A stretch of DNA of 64,000 nucleotides from Marinirhabdus sp050859505 (GCF_050859505.1 NZ_CP193934.1:1860001-1924000), one strand, 5' to 3'. Counted from the stretch's first letter, positions 49,937 to 59,959 are shown. Notes: generated by a model not told the origin, from the sequence alone. Translations and numbers: made by a program.

Positions 49937-50743
49937 ATGAAAAAAACAATATTAATTACAGGAAGTACAGACGGAATAGGGAAACTTACAGCTTTAAAAT
50001 TAGCCAAAGAAGGACATACTATTTATGTGCACGGGAGAAATGATACCAAATTACAGAGCGTTATTTCTGAAATAAAAGAAGCTTCAAACAATAATAACAT
50101 TAAAGGTTTTGTTGCAGATTTTTCAGATTTAGAAGCGGTTTCAAGAATGGCAGAACAGATTACTACTGAAGTACCTAAAATTGATGTATTAATCAATAAT
50201 GCGGGTATTTTCAAAAGTAAGGTTAGTCAGAATAAAAACGGACTGGATATTCGAATGGTGGTTAATTACCTGGCACCTTATGTACTTACGAATGCTATTC
50301 TTCCGATTCTAAAAAAATCTGAAGCACCCCGAATTATCAATTTGAGTTCAGCAGCCCAATCCCCGGTTTCGGAAGCTGTTTTAACAGGAGCAAAGCAAGA
50401 TTCGGAAAATAATACCTATGCGCAAAGTAAATTAGCTTTAACAATGTGGAGTTTTCATTTGGCGAAACAAGTACCTGCTATTTCCGTTATAGCCGTAAAT
50501 CCAGGGTCGTTATTAAATACTAAAATGGTAAAAGAAGCCTACGGAGAACATTGGTCACCAGCAGAGAAAGGCGTGAATATCTTGTATGATCTGGCACTTT
50601 CAGAAGCGTATAAAAATGATTCAGGAAAATATTTTGATAATGACAAAGGGGAAGAAAAAGGCTATTTTTCACCAGCGCATCAAGATGCTTATGATGAAGC
50701 TAAGATTTCAAAATTGATTTCTTGGACTACTGCACTCGTTTAA
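49937..50743 (+). CDS. short-chain dehydrogenase/reductase
   Basis: 268 aa. TGSTDGIGKLTALKLA is the TGxxxGIG cofactor motif; VLINNAGI, NLSSAA (Ser) and YAQSK (Tyr-x3-Lys) form the catalytic set. Closer to retinol-dehydrogenase-like SDRs. Same transcription unit as the MDR gene, probably under AraC control. Confidence 0.93.
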   Translation: MKKTILITGSTDGIGKLTALKLAKEGHTIYVHGRNDTKLQSVISEIKEASNNNNIKGFVADFSDLEAVSRMAEQITTEVPKIDVLINNAGIFKSKVSQNKNGLDIRMVVNYLAPYVLTNAILPILKKSEAPRIINLSSAAQSPVSEAVLTGAKQDSENNTYAQSKLALTMWSFHLAKQVPAISVIAVNPGSLLNTKMVKEAYGEHWSPAEKGVNILYDLALSEAYKNDSGKYFDNDKGEEKGYFSPAHQDAYDEAKISKLISWTTALV

Positions 50744-50816
50744 AATTTATGATATTTTCATTATTGAATTAAGAGTACTTTTACCGGCACTTATTTTGGC
50801 TTTAAAAACTAATAAA

Positions 50817-51935
50817 ATGACTAAAGTAAAGAAAACGCTATTTGTATGTACAATAATAATGTCTGTGCTTTCTTGTGCGACTAAAAATAACGTTAAAGCA
50901 ACGGAGTCTACTACTAAATTACGTTTTGTTGATGAATATGTTTTACCAGACGATTTAACATTTGGAGAAACTAGCATAGGAGGCTTATCAGGTATTGATT
51001 ATGCAAATGGTAATTGGTATGCTATTAGTGATGATAGTAACTCCCCGAGATTCTATAAAGCTTCTGTATCTTATAATATAGAAGGGTTTAAATCAATTGA
51101 GATAAATTCGGTTATAAAATTTAAAGATGCAGATGGTAATCTATTGCCTAACGGCATTGTGGATCCTGAGGCTATTAGATACGATAACGAGACGATAGTC
51201 TGGACTAGTGAAGGGAATATAAATGATGGATTAAAACCTTTTGTGCGTATTGCAGATACAAACGGAAGATTTGTGAATGAAATGACGCTAACAAATCGCT
51301 ATTTACCTAACACTGATCCAAGTTTAGGACCTCGTCATAATGGTGTTTTTGAAGGCTTAGCGCTAAGTCTGGACAAACAAGGATATTGGGTAGCAATGGA
51401 GTTACCTTTAAAAGAAGATGGAGTTGAAACTACTCTAAATGTTGCAAATTCTCCCGTAAGAATTGCTTTTGTAAATAAAGAAACAGGGCGTTTTGAAAAG
51501 GAAATTGTTTATGAGTTAGATAAAGTGGCACGTCCAGCAATTAACGGAACTACTTTTGAACTTAACGGTATTGTAGATTTAATAGAATACGATACAAATA
51601 GATTTTTTGTTTTAGAACGTTCGTATTCTATGGGCTACGATGATGGAGGTAATACGGTTAAAATATATGATATAGATGCTAGTAAAGCAACTGATGTGAG
51701 CAGTATTAAAAGTTTAAAAGGAGCTAGTTATACCAAAGTAACAAAAAAGCTTTTGTTTAATTTTGAGAACATAAGAAAAGAGCTTACTAACGGTATTGTA
51801 GATAATATGGAAGGGCTAACTTTTGGTCCAGATTTTAATAATGGGAATCGCTCTTTAGTAGTGGTAGCGGATAATAACTTTAGCCAATATGGCCCTCAAC
51901 TAAATCAATTTATTTTGTTTGAAGTAGAAAAGTAG
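50817..51935 (+). CDS. esterase-like activity of phytase family lipoprotein
   Basis: 372 aa from the ATG of MTKVKKTLFVCTIIMSVLSC (lipobox Cys20). GGLSGIDYANGNWYAISDDS, IVDPEAIRYDNETIVWTSEG, NGVFEGLALSLDKQGYWVAM and NMEGLTFGPDFNNGNRSLVV match the phytase-like beta-propeller esterase family. Probably hydrolyses phosphate or carboxylic esters at the envelope; substrate unproven. Confidence 0.88.
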   Translation: MTKVKKTLFVCTIIMSVLSCATKNNVKATESTTKLRFVDEYVLPDDLTFGETSIGGLSGIDYANGNWYAISDDSNSPRFYKASVSYNIEGFKSIEINSVIKFKDADGNLLPNGIVDPEAIRYDNETIVWTSEGNINDGLKPFVRIADTNGRFVNEMTLTNRYLPNTDPSLGPRHNGVFEGLALSLDKQGYWVAMELPLKEDGVETTLNVANSPVRIAFVNKETGRFEKEIVYELDKVARPAINGTTFELNGIVDLIEYDTNRFFVLERSYSMGYDDGGNTVKIYDIDASKATDVSSIKSLKGASYTKVTKKLLFNFENIRKELTNGIVDNMEGLTFGPDFNNGNRSLVVVADNNFSQYGPQLNQFILFEVEK

Positions 51936-51963
51936 CATTTTAAACCCTGTTAAAAGAGCAGCA

Positions 51964-52341
51964 ATGAACACGCAAGACAACAAAAAAAATGCGATAGCCT
52001 TTTACAAAATGGCCTACGAGGGGAATCCCAAAACCGCCATTGATAAATATGTAGGGGCAGAATATATGCAGCATAATCCAGGTGTTGCTGATGGTACAGA
52101 AGGATTTATAGCTTATTTTGAACGTATGCAGGATGAGTATCCCAAAAAGTCGATTAACTTTGTTCGCAGTATTGCCGAAGGAGATTTGGTTGCCTTACAC
52201 ACCCATCAAACGTGGCCAGGGAACGACCAATATATCACGATGGATTTTTTCAGGTTTGATGCTAACGGCAAAATAGTAGAACATTGGGATGCTATTCAAC
52301 AAATACCAGGTAGTTCCAAGAATCTTAACACGATGTATTAA
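51964..52341 (+). CDS. SnoaL/NTF2-like protein
   Basis: 125 aa. YVGAEYMQHNPGVADGTEGF, VALHTHQTWPGNDQY and MDFFRFDANGKIVEHWDAIQ are characteristic of the SnoaL-like polyketide-cyclase family with an alpha+beta barrel cone. Function in non-polyketide organisms is unknown. 28 nt after the phytase-like gene. Confidence 0.9.
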   Translation: MNTQDNKKNAIAFYKMAYEGNPKTAIDKYVGAEYMQHNPGVADGTEGFIAYFERMQDEYPKKSINFVRSIAEGDLVALHTHQTWPGNDQYITMDFFRFDANGKIVEHWDAIQQIPGSSKNLNTMY

Positions 52342-52407
52342 GAATCTGTTATACAAAAGTCAAAAAAAGTTTGTTTCTTTAAATAGTCTAACAAAGTAAA
52401 ATAATAA

Positions 52408-53025
52408 ATGGATAGCACACTAAGCTTTGCGCTAACAGTATTTACCGGGTTTTTCGCCATAACAAACCCGATTTCAAATATGACGGTCTTTGTTTCTTTG
52501 ACCGACGGTGCCAATAAAAAGACAAAACATAGCATCAATAAAAGAGCATCAATAATTGCTTTTATTATTGTGAGTGTTTTTGTGCTTTTGGGTCAGTTTA
52601 TTTTTGAAATGTTTCAAATAAGCATTCCTGCCTTTAAAATCACTGGAGGTATTTTAGTGTTCTATGTTGGGTTTGAAATGTTACAGTCCAAAAAATCTAA
52701 TGTCAAACACATTAAAGAGGTTGATATAGACGAAAATATTGCCGTTTCACCATTGGCGATACCCATTATTGCAGGGCCGGGAACTATTGTAACTGCCATG
52801 AATTTCTCTTCGAACGTAAGTACTATTAAAACTGCCTTAGTAGTTCTAATTTTCGGCTTAATGTGTATTTTAACCTTTCTGACGTTTCGGATGAGTGATT
52901 TAATAGTACGGAAACTGGGTAATAATGTGATTTCAGTTATTGGGAAGATAATGGGTTTGATCATAGCCATTATAGGTACGGGTATGATTATAGAAGGAAT
53001 AAAAATTTCTTTTGATTTCTTTTAA
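52408..53025 (+). CDS. MarC family integral membrane protein
   Basis: 205 aa with six hydrophobic segments. FAITNPISNMTVFVSLTDG and AIPIIAGPGTIVTAM are the two repeated signature regions of MarC/YchE (NAAT) transporters. Possibly moves neutral amino acids; this is not proven for most members. Confidence 0.93.
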   Translation: MDSTLSFALTVFTGFFAITNPISNMTVFVSLTDGANKKTKHSINKRASIIAFIIVSVFVLLGQFIFEMFQISIPAFKITGGILVFYVGFEMLQSKKSNVKHIKEVDIDENIAVSPLAIPIIAGPGTIVTAMNFSSNVSTIKTALVVLIFGLMCILTFLTFRMSDLIVRKLGNNVISVIGKIMGLIIAIIGTGMIIEGIKISFDFF

Positions 53026-53118
53026 TGGAAAATTTGATTAATTTGTTTGAACAAGAGTAACTTAAAGTTAGCCCCAAGATTTTTTTAAAATATCGTAGAA
53101 CTAGACATTGATTAAAAT

Positions 53119-55008
53119 ATGACTGGAAGTATACTTTTTGAAGCCATCGTATTTTTAGCAGGAGCGATTATTTGCGTATCTATTGCCAAACGTCTGGGTT
53201 TAAGTTCTGTTATTGGTTATTTGTTAGCAGGTGTTTTAATTGGCCCTTATGTTTTAGGTTTTATAGGGACAGAAGGGGAGGATATTCTTCATTTTGCAGA
53301 ATTTGGTGTCGTAGTGATGTTATTCTTAATTGGTTTAGAAATTGAACCTAAAAATTTCTGGAACATGCGGAAAACCATTCTTGGAATGGGCGGCTTACAA
53401 GTAGCGGGCACACTCTTGCTCTCTTACCTATTATTTATATGGTTAGGTTTTGATTGGAAAGTAGCGCTCGTTATTTCTATGGCTGTCGCATTATCGTCTA
53501 CTGCCATTGCGATGCAGACCATTAAGGAAAAAGGACTAATGGATACTACTTTTGGAACGTCATCATTTTCAATTTTATTATTTCAAGATCTTATTGTTAT
53601 TGTGATGCTTGGTGCATTGCCGTTGTTGGCTAATTCAGAAGTTGTTTCTTCCGCAGATCATCCTAAAGAACATGTCAATTTATTAGACAATTTGCCAATG
53701 GGTTTTCAGACATTGGCCATTATTTTATCTGTAGTTTTAATCATTGTTGCCGGTAAATACCTAATTGTACCAATGTTGCGTAAAGTAGCTAAAACTGGTG
53801 TGCGAGAGTTATTGATCGCAGCAGCTTTTTTAATTGTGTTTGCTATTTCTTTTGTAATGGAATATGTAGGTTTAAGCCCAGCTTTGGGTGCATTTTTAGG
53901 GGGAGTAGTACTATCAAATAGTGAATTTAAACACGAACTTGAAAGCACCTTGGAACCTTTCAAGAACTTACTATTAGGTTTGTTTTTTATGGCCGTAGGT
54001 GCCTCCATCAATTTTATTGTTATTGCGAAAAGCCCCTTGACAATTGGTGGAATATTACTGGCTATAGTCGCATTAAAGGCGATTGTATTATTTGTTACAG
54101 GTCATGTTTTTAAATTGAAATTAGATCAAAAATTATTGCTAACGTTTGGTTTGGCACAAATTGGAGAATTTGCATTTGTATTGTTATCATTTGCCTTTGG
54201 TTTGAATATTTTAGATCAGGAACAAATGGATATGATGCTGGTAATAACAGCACTTACTATGTCTCTCACACCCATTATAAGCATTCTTAATGAACGATTG
54301 ATCCTTCCTAGAATCGGCACCAAGGAATCTGTACAACGACCTATGGATCATATTGCTAAATCACAAAAAATAATCCTGGTTGGTTTTGGACATTTTGGGA
54401 GTACTGTTGGACGTTTTTTAAGATCACATGGGGTAGAGGCAACTATTTTAGATCAAGATTCTAATCGAGTCGATTTTCTACGTAAAATGGGATTTGAAGT
54501 GTATTATGGAGATGCCACACGATTAGATCTATTAGAATCTGCCGGTATCGCGCAAGCCAAAATCCTTATTTGTGCTGTTGATAACATTAATGCCACAAAA
54601 CAAATTACTAAAATGGTCAAGGATAAATATCCACATGTAGAACTTCTGATTCGTGCAAAAAACAGATATGAAGCTTACGATCTATTGAATTTAGGGATGG
54701 AGAATATATATCGCGAATCGCTGGAAACATCGTTAACCCTGGCAAAAGATGTGTTAAGCAAAATGGGCTTCAGAAAACATACCTTAACTACACAAGTTGA
54801 AAATTTTATTAAATATGATGAAGAGATATTAAGACGTTTGGCAAAGGAGCCTAAACGAGGAAACGAGAGTTATATTTTTTTAGCGCGAAAAGAATTAGAG
54901 CAGCAGGAAAAAGTCTTAAATGAAGATTTTAAAAGAGGGATTGTAGAATATGATAAACATTTGAATAGTGAGCATATTAGAAAAGCTTCGGAGAAAACAA
55001 AAGAATAA
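53119..55008 (+). CDS. CPA2 family monovalent cation:proton antiporter with RCK domain (KefB/C-like)
   Basis: 629 aa. Twelve or so membrane helices (1-400) with LSSVIGYLLAGVLIGPYVLG, SSTAIAMQTIKEKG, LFQDLIVIVMLGALP and SPALGAFLGGVVLSNSEF. A TrkA-N/RCK domain follows (KIILVGFGHFGSTVGRFL; Rossmann G-x-G-x-x-G) and a charged C-terminal tail. Likely a K+/H+ or Na+/H+ antiporter gated by nucleotide or redox signals. Stand-alone gene. Confidence 0.95.
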   Translation: MTGSILFEAIVFLAGAIICVSIAKRLGLSSVIGYLLAGVLIGPYVLGFIGTEGEDILHFAEFGVVVMLFLIGLEIEPKNFWNMRKTILGMGGLQVAGTLLLSYLLFIWLGFDWKVALVISMAVALSSTAIAMQTIKEKGLMDTTFGTSSFSILLFQDLIVIVMLGALPLLANSEVVSSADHPKEHVNLLDNLPMGFQTLAIILSVVLIIVAGKYLIVPMLRKVAKTGVRELLIAAAFLIVFAISFVMEYVGLSPALGAFLGGVVLSNSEFKHELESTLEPFKNLLLGLFFMAVGASINFIVIAKSPLTIGGILLAIVALKAIVLFVTGHVFKLKLDQKLLLTFGLAQIGEFAFVLLSFAFGLNILDQEQMDMMLVITALTMSLTPIISILNERLILPRIGTKESVQRPMDHIAKSQKIILVGFGHFGSTVGRFLRSHGVEATILDQDSNRVDFLRKMGFEVYYGDATRLDLLESAGIAQAKILICAVDNINATKQITKMVKDKYPHVELLIRAKNRYEAYDLLNLGMENIYRESLETSLTLAKDVLSKMGFRKHTLTTQVENFIKYDEEILRRLAKEPKRGNESYIFLARKELEQQEKVLNEDFKRGIVEYDKHLNSEHIRKASEKTKE

Positions 55009-55515
55009 TGAAACCTCCAGTTGCTAAAGTCTATTTTAAACTTTCAGTTTGTTAGAGTATCACAGCACTCTATTACGTATCCAGCAACATTGCCAAAATT
55101 GCATTCTTTAAAACGTATTAGAACCACAATGTCTAAGGTAATTTACTATCATGTATATAAGGATACTAATGTGTTGAACGTAAAAGTTTCTGAACTTCGG
55201 TTTAAGAATGAATTACTCGGGATAGCTAGTAGTAACCTAGGAAACCGAATTGCTTTCACAATCCTGTTTTTTTTAACTTAACTTCAATTCCTTTCGGGCT
55301 ATATAAAATCTACTTTTTCGTAATTGTTATTTTTAATCCGGGCTTTCATTTGTTGTAAGGTTTTGGATAGAGATACCCTCATTAAATATATTGGAAGACG
55401 AACCGTAAAATTATTTATAAAGAGAGTTTAATTTAAATCTTCTATAGATACCTGTAAAATGTAGAATTAAGGTTGATTGGAACTGAAATGAGAATTAGAT
55501 AATAAGGGTGCCGAT
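55009..55515. other. 507-bp gap with no supported gene
   Basis: An 86-codon + strand frame (55021-55281) and a 27-codon - strand frame (MRVSLSKTLQQMKARIKNNN..., 55299-55382) are present, but neither has a family match or a convincing start signal. I see no hairpin terminator or repeat. It may hold eroded gene remnants. Confidence 0.5.
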
Positions 55516-56859
55516 TCAAAAGATTAATGAAAATTCAGTGCCTGTATTGATTTCGCTTTTTACGCTTATTTTCCCTTGATGTAGCATCATAATTTGTTTG
55601 CAGAGACTTAAGCCTATACCACTGCCTGTTGCTTTGGTCGTGAAAAATGGAATAAAAATACTATCTAGAACTTCTTCTGGAATTCCTTTTCCATTATCGG
55701 TAATGGTTACTTGTACGTTTCCTTTTAGGTTCATCTTAGCAAAAACTGAAATTTCTGGAGTATTAGTTTCTGAAGTGGCATCTAGTGCATTGAGAAGAAG
55801 GTTAATTAGCACTTGTTCAATGAGATAAGTGTCAATTTCAAGTTCAAGAGTTTCCTTCTCATACCCAAAATTGAGTTTAATATTTTTTTCTGCAATGGTT
55901 GGACGCATCAAGTTTTCTATATTTTGAAATAATGCTGCGGCAGTAATTTTTGTACGATGTACGCTAGTCACTTTATTTAAACTGCGATACGTTTTAGCAA
56001 ACTTCATCAACCCTTCACTACGTTTCTGTATGCTTGAAATTCCTGAGTAGAGGTCGTCAAGCTCTAAAAAGGTATCATTGGGAGATTCTTGCACATTTTT
56101 TATATGGCTTTGGAGTGTTTCAGCAAGTGAAGAAATAGGGGCTATGCTGTTCATTATTTCATGTGTCATTACACTCAATAATTTTTTCCAGGCTTCACTC
56201 TCGTTCTGATTGAGTGTGTCGTCTATATTTTGAACCACCACGAGTTTGAAAGATTCTTCATCTACCTCAAAAACCGTATCGGAGATAAGTACCTTGAGCG
56301 ATTCCTGCTTCGTTTTAAGTGTTGTAGAGGCTGTATTTGGATGGTATGTCTCGAAGAGTTCTTTATATATAAGAGGTTGTCTCTGCTCCACAAATCCAAC
56401 ATTCTTAAAAGAGGGGAAGTCTAAAATTTTTAAGAAACTATCATTCGTCCAAAGCACTTCTCCAGTTTCAACATTATATGCAACAATACCCACATCTACC
56501 ATTTCGAGAATTTTCTGGAGATACACAAACTGCGCCTGCCGCTCATTATTTATAGATTTTATTGTTTTATGAACCAGATTAAAACCTTTGTGCAATTGGC
56601 GTATATCTTGCGAACCGTGCTTTTCACTAAACCATCTTGAAAAGTCCCGATATTTCACCGATTCAAAAAAGTCGTCCATCGCAATAAATCTCTTTATAAC
56701 GAAACGATATAAATTTATAAATACCACAACAGACGAAAATCCGCCAAGAAACAGAGCATAGGTATGTTTAATCACAATACCATACGCCAGAGCAACTAGT
56801 GCTGCCAGCAAGAGTAGTACTCGAAGGAGCAATGCAATTGTGTAGCTTCTATAGGTCAT
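55516..56859 (-). CDS. sensor histidine kinase (NtrB-like, membrane-bound)
   Basis: 447 aa. Two N-terminal helices (about 8-50) without a large periplasmic domain; a PAS-like segment (LEMVDVGIVAYNVETGEVLW, near 110-210). HisKA follows with LLSVMTHEIMNSIAPISSLA (phospho-accepting His), then HATPase_c with NLLLNALDATSE (N box), ITDNGKGIPEEVLDSIF and TGSGIGLSLCKQIM. The sensing input is probably within the membrane or cytoplasm. It overlaps the upstream response-regulator gene by 11 nt. Confidence 0.95.
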   Translation of the reverse strand: MTYRSYTIALLLRVLLLLAALVALAYGIVIKHTYALFLGGFSSVVVFINLYRFVIKRFIAMDDFFESVKYRDFSRWFSEKHGSQDIRQLHKGFNLVHKTIKSINNERQAQFVYLQKILEMVDVGIVAYNVETGEVLWTNDSFLKILDFPSFKNVGFVEQRQPLIYKELFETYHPNTASTTLKTKQESLKVLISDTVFEVDEESFKLVVVQNIDDTLNQNESEAWKKLLSVMTHEIMNSIAPISSLAETLQSHIKNVQESPNDTFLELDDLYSGISSIQKRSEGLMKFAKTYRSLNKVTSVHRTKITAAALFQNIENLMRPTIAEKNIKLNFGYEKETLELEIDTYLIEQVLINLLLNALDATSETNTPEISVFAKMNLKGNVQVTITDNGKGIPEEVLDSIFIPFFTTKATGSGIGLSLCKQIMMLHQGKISVKSEINTGTEFSLIF

Positions 56860-58201
56860 ACTTATTCAGTCTTCGGTAGAGTGCAGTTCGGGTAAGACCT
56901 AGTTCCTTTGCACTTTTAGAAATATTGCCGTTGTTCTTTTCAATTACGTTGAGGATTGTGAGTTTCTCAACCTCTTCTAGATTAGTTGATTTTACGGATT
57001 TTGAAGTGTTTTTTTGTTCCATAGTAGAGAAGGTTAAATCGCTTGCTAAAAGTGCATCACCATCTGCCATAATAACAGCACGTTCCAAAGTATATTGAAG
57101 TTCTCGTACGTTACCAGGGAAGCTATGGCTTTTTAACTTCTGTAAAAAATCTGGGGTAAGGGAACGTTTTTCTTTTCCGTATTTCTCACAATAGAACGCT
57201 ACGAAATGGTGCGCAAGTAAGGTAATATCTGTTTCACGATAGCGTAGTGGTGGTACTGTAAAGTCTACCGTGTTGATACGGTACATTAAATCTTTTCGAA
57301 AACGAGATTCATCTGCCAGTTGAGTGATGTTGATATTAGTAGCACATATTAAACGAATGTCTATAGGTATCGATTGGTTAGAACCAAGTGGTGTTACTCT
57401 TCTGTTCTGAAGTACAGTAAGCAATCTGGCTTGTTGTGCCAATGAAATGTTTCCTATTTCATCTAGAAACAGAGTTCCCCCATTTGCTGTTTCAAAACGT
57501 CCTTGGCGGTCTTCTCGGGCATCGGTAAATGCTCCTTTCTTATAGCCGAAAAGTTCACTTTCAAAAAGCGAATCTGTTAATGCACCCACATCTACTTTTA
57601 CAAAAGGTTTGTCTTTACGAAGTGAGTGCTCGTGCATTGCCCTTGCTATAAGATCCTTACCTGTTCCATTTTCTCCCAATAGTAGAATATTGGCATCTGT
57701 TGGAGCAACTTTTTTAAGTTTTACAAAGACATCTTGCATGGAAGTACTCTCGCCTATAATTATCCCATCGGTTAATGAAACTTTTTCTGAAGATGGAACA
57801 CTGCTAGTTCTACCTCTTTTTTGAAGTAATTCAGATAGCGTATCGACCAGTTTATCATTTTTCCAAGGCTTCACAATAAAATCAGATGCGCCCTCCTTTA
57901 ATGACCGTATGGCAAGATTAATATCTGCATAGGCAGTAATTAATATTACGTCCATTTTAGGACTGTGAACTTTTATTTTGTTGAGCCAAAAAATACCTTC
58001 GTTCCCTGTATTTACAAGTCCGTTGAAGTTCATATCGAGAATAACAATATCGAAAACTTGTTTATCGAGCAACCCTATTATAGCATTCGGATTTTTATTG
58101 GTGACAACTTCATTCACTTTCGATTTCAACAATAGGCGTAAGGCAATGAGTACATCTTCATCGTCGTCTATGATTAATATAGTTGCATTTTTAAGTTTCA
58201 T
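56849..58201 (-). CDS. NtrC-type sigma-54-dependent response regulator
   Basis: 450 aa. Receiver domain with phospho-acceptor Asp56 (IVILDMNFNG); AAA+ domain with Walker A GENGTGKD (176-183) and a sigma-54-contacting loop that reads GAFTDA (223-228) rather than GAFTGA. Walker B is in GTLFLDEIG, the arginine-finger region is FRKDLMYRI, and a Fis-type HTH lies at the C-terminus (NGNISKSAKELGLTRTALYR). Divergent from the HlyD/ABC operon, which it most likely activates. Confidence 0.95.
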   Translation of the reverse strand: MKLKNATILIIDDDEDVLIALRLLLKSKVNEVVTNKNPNAIIGLLDKQVFDIVILDMNFNGLVNTGNEGIFWLNKIKVHSPKMDVILITAYADINLAIRSLKEGASDFIVKPWKNDKLVDTLSELLQKRGRTSSVPSSEKVSLTDGIIIGESTSMQDVFVKLKKVAPTDANILLLGENGTGKDLIARAMHEHSLRKDKPFVKVDVGALTDSLFESELFGYKKGAFTDAREDRQGRFETANGGTLFLDEIGNISLAQQARLLTVLQNRRVTPLGSNQSIPIDIRLICATNINITQLADESRFRKDLMYRINTVDFTVPPLRYRETDITLLAHHFVAFYCEKYGKEKRSLTPDFLQKLKSHSFPGNVRELQYTLERAVIMADGDALLASDLTFSTMEQKNTSKSVKSTNLEEVEKLTILNVIEKNNGNISKSAKELGLTRTALYRRLNKYDL

Positions 58202-58233
58202 CTCTACAATAGTACAAATTTACTACACGTTTC

Positions 58234-58312
58234 TGCAAAACCGGAATAAAGAATTTTGCAACCTTTTAAAACTGTATCGCCATCGCACACCCTGTGTATC
58301 AAAACCGAACAC
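58234..58312. promoter_or_regulatory. two inverted repeats in the intergenic region (candidate enhancer sites)
   Basis: TGCAAAA-N13-TTTTGCA (58234-58260) and GTGT-N11-ACAC (58294-58312). They lie 50-130 bp upstream of a sigma-54-like motif, where NtrC-type activators usually bind. Assignment is inference. Confidence 0.3.
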
Positions 58313-58364
58313 TTTTATAGTTATAAAACCATGTAAGTATCTGGTTATAAGATTTTTAAATTTA

Positions 58365-58380
58365 TGGCACATTCTTTCTA
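58365..58380 (+). promoter_or_regulatory. weak sigma-54-like promoter motif
   Basis: TGGCAC-N5-TTCTA: a perfect -24 box but a poor -12 box (consensus TTGCA), about 40 nt upstream of the adaptor gene's ATG. Confidence 0.3.
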
Positions 58381-58420
58381 GTAGGATTAGTAGATTTAAA
58401 ATACTGAACATATTATACCA

Positions 58421-59671
58421 ATGGACATACCTTTAGAAAAAAAACGTTTTAACGCAAAAAAAATAGGCTACCTCCTTGGAGGTGTTGCTATCTTGGGGTT
58501 AATCGTATTTGTGCTTATCTCAAGCATGGGAGGGTCAAAGCTTAATGTAGAAAAAGAACGAATTAGTATTAATAGTGCTACCCTAGGCGTTTTTCAAGAA
58601 AATATTCCTGTGAATGGAATTATACTTCCCATAACCACAATTTACCTTGATGCACTAGAAGGTGGCCGCGTTGAAGAAAAATTTGTAGAAGACGGGGCGA
58701 TAATGAAAAAAGGAGATCCCATCCTTAGACTTTCAAATACAGATCTTGAATTGAGTCTCGTAAATCAAGAAACGCAGGTGTATAATTTGCTCACTCAAAT
58801 GCAAATATCCCAGAATGCTGCACGTCAAAATACGATTAACCGTGTAAATCAATTTACAGATGTAGAAAATAGTCTTATAGAAGCAAAGCGTGTCTATGAT
58901 CTTAATAAAAAGCTGTACGATAAAGACGCTATAGCGCGTCAAGATCTTATTCAAGCTGAAAATAACTACAACTATCAGAAAGAACGGATGGCTTTGAGTA
59001 ATCAGATTCTTGCACAGGATTCTATCTCGGTAAAAATTGAAGGAGGGCAGGCACGTAACTCCTATCAAAGAACACAAAATGCACTAGAGTTAATGCGACG
59101 TAAGGTTGCAGATTTGGTAGTGCGAGCGCCTGTAGATGGTCAATTAACATCCTTAGATGCAGAAATAGGTCAATCCAAGAACAAAGGAGAACGCTTGGGC
59201 CAAATTGATGTATTGAGTGGTTTCAAAGTACGAGCAGATATTGACGAACACTATATTTCCAGAATTTATACGGGACAAACTGGAAGCTTTACCTACAACA
59301 ACGAGCTGTACACCTTGGAGATTAAAAAGGTGTATACACAGGTGACTAACGGGAGATTTCAAGTAGATATGCAGTTTCAAAAAGAAGCAGAAGGAATACG
59401 TCGTGGACAAACATTACAGATTCGTCTCGCATTAAGTGATGAAAAACAGGCATTACTTATTCCAAAAGGTGGTTTCTTTCAAAAAACAGGGGGTAACTGG
59501 ATTTTTAAAGTGAGTGAAGATGGAAATACAGCTTATAAAGTAGCCATCACTCTGGGTTCTCAGAATACAGAGTATTACGAAGTAGTATCAGGGCTTGAGC
59601 CAGGAGATAAAGTAATTACGAGTAGTTATGACAACTATGGAGAAGTTCAGGAATTAGTCTTGAAAGAATAA
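58421..59671 (+). CDS. HlyD/RND-type periplasmic adaptor subunit
   Basis: 416 aa. N-terminal membrane helix (about 15-37), lipoyl-like half motif (VEEKFVEDGAIMKKGDPILR), a coiled-coil hairpin (about 105-225, LVNQETQVYNLLTQMQISQN ... LELMRRKVADL), the second lipoyl half (VRAPVDGQLTSLDAEIGQSK), and beta-barrel and membrane-proximal domains. The adaptor of a MacAB-like tripartite efflux or export system. First gene of the operon facing the two-component system. Confidence 0.95.
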   Translation: MDIPLEKKRFNAKKIGYLLGGVAILGLIVFVLISSMGGSKLNVEKERISINSATLGVFQENIPVNGIILPITTIYLDALEGGRVEEKFVEDGAIMKKGDPILRLSNTDLELSLVNQETQVYNLLTQMQISQNAARQNTINRVNQFTDVENSLIEAKRVYDLNKKLYDKDAIARQDLIQAENNYNYQKERMALSNQILAQDSISVKIEGGQARNSYQRTQNALELMRRKVADLVVRAPVDGQLTSLDAEIGQSKNKGERLGQIDVLSGFKVRADIDEHYISRIYTGQTGSFTYNNELYTLEIKKVYTQVTNGRFQVDMQFQKEAEGIRRGQTLQIRLALSDEKQALLIPKGGFFQKTGGNWIFKVSEDGNTAYKVAITLGSQNTEYYEVVSGLEPGDKVITSSYDNYGEVQELVLKE

Positions 59672-59713
59672 GTATTACAATTCAAATTAATAAGTAATTA
59701 AAAAATAATAATT

Positions 59714-59818
59714 ATGAGATCTTTAAACGAACCACTAAGATTAAATCGAGTTTGGAAAGCGAAAGCCTTTGCAAAAGAACAGGCGAGATCTACGCGAATT
59801 AGAGAGCAAAGGTTTTAA
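59714..59818 (+). CDS. small basic ORF, 34 aa, between adaptor and ABC ATPase
   Basis: ATG at 59714, stop at 59816-59818: MRSLNEPLRLNRVWKAKAFA, then KEQARSTRIREQRF. It is highly basic (about ten Arg/Lys), with an A-rich leader similar to neighbouring starts. It sits inside the operon in a gap of nearly 290 nt that is unusually large for this unit. No family recognised; it may be a real microprotein or chance. Confidence 0.35.
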   Translation: MRSLNEPLRLNRVWKAKAFAKEQARSTRIREQRF

Positions 59819-59959
59819 TCAAGCTAAACAACATACGGAGTTATTTTGATGTAAAGATCTCTTTTTGAGTTTGGTTATAACAAAATAGTTTCAACAAAAT
59901 GTAGTAAGAAAATCTCTTCCTGCTTCACAACAATCAATTATTTATAAATAAATAAGAGT

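Noticed and set aside
55021..55281. 86-codon + strand frame after the antiporter gene
   Set aside because: No motif, odd composition, no start signal, and its first half has no resemblance to a protein fold I know.
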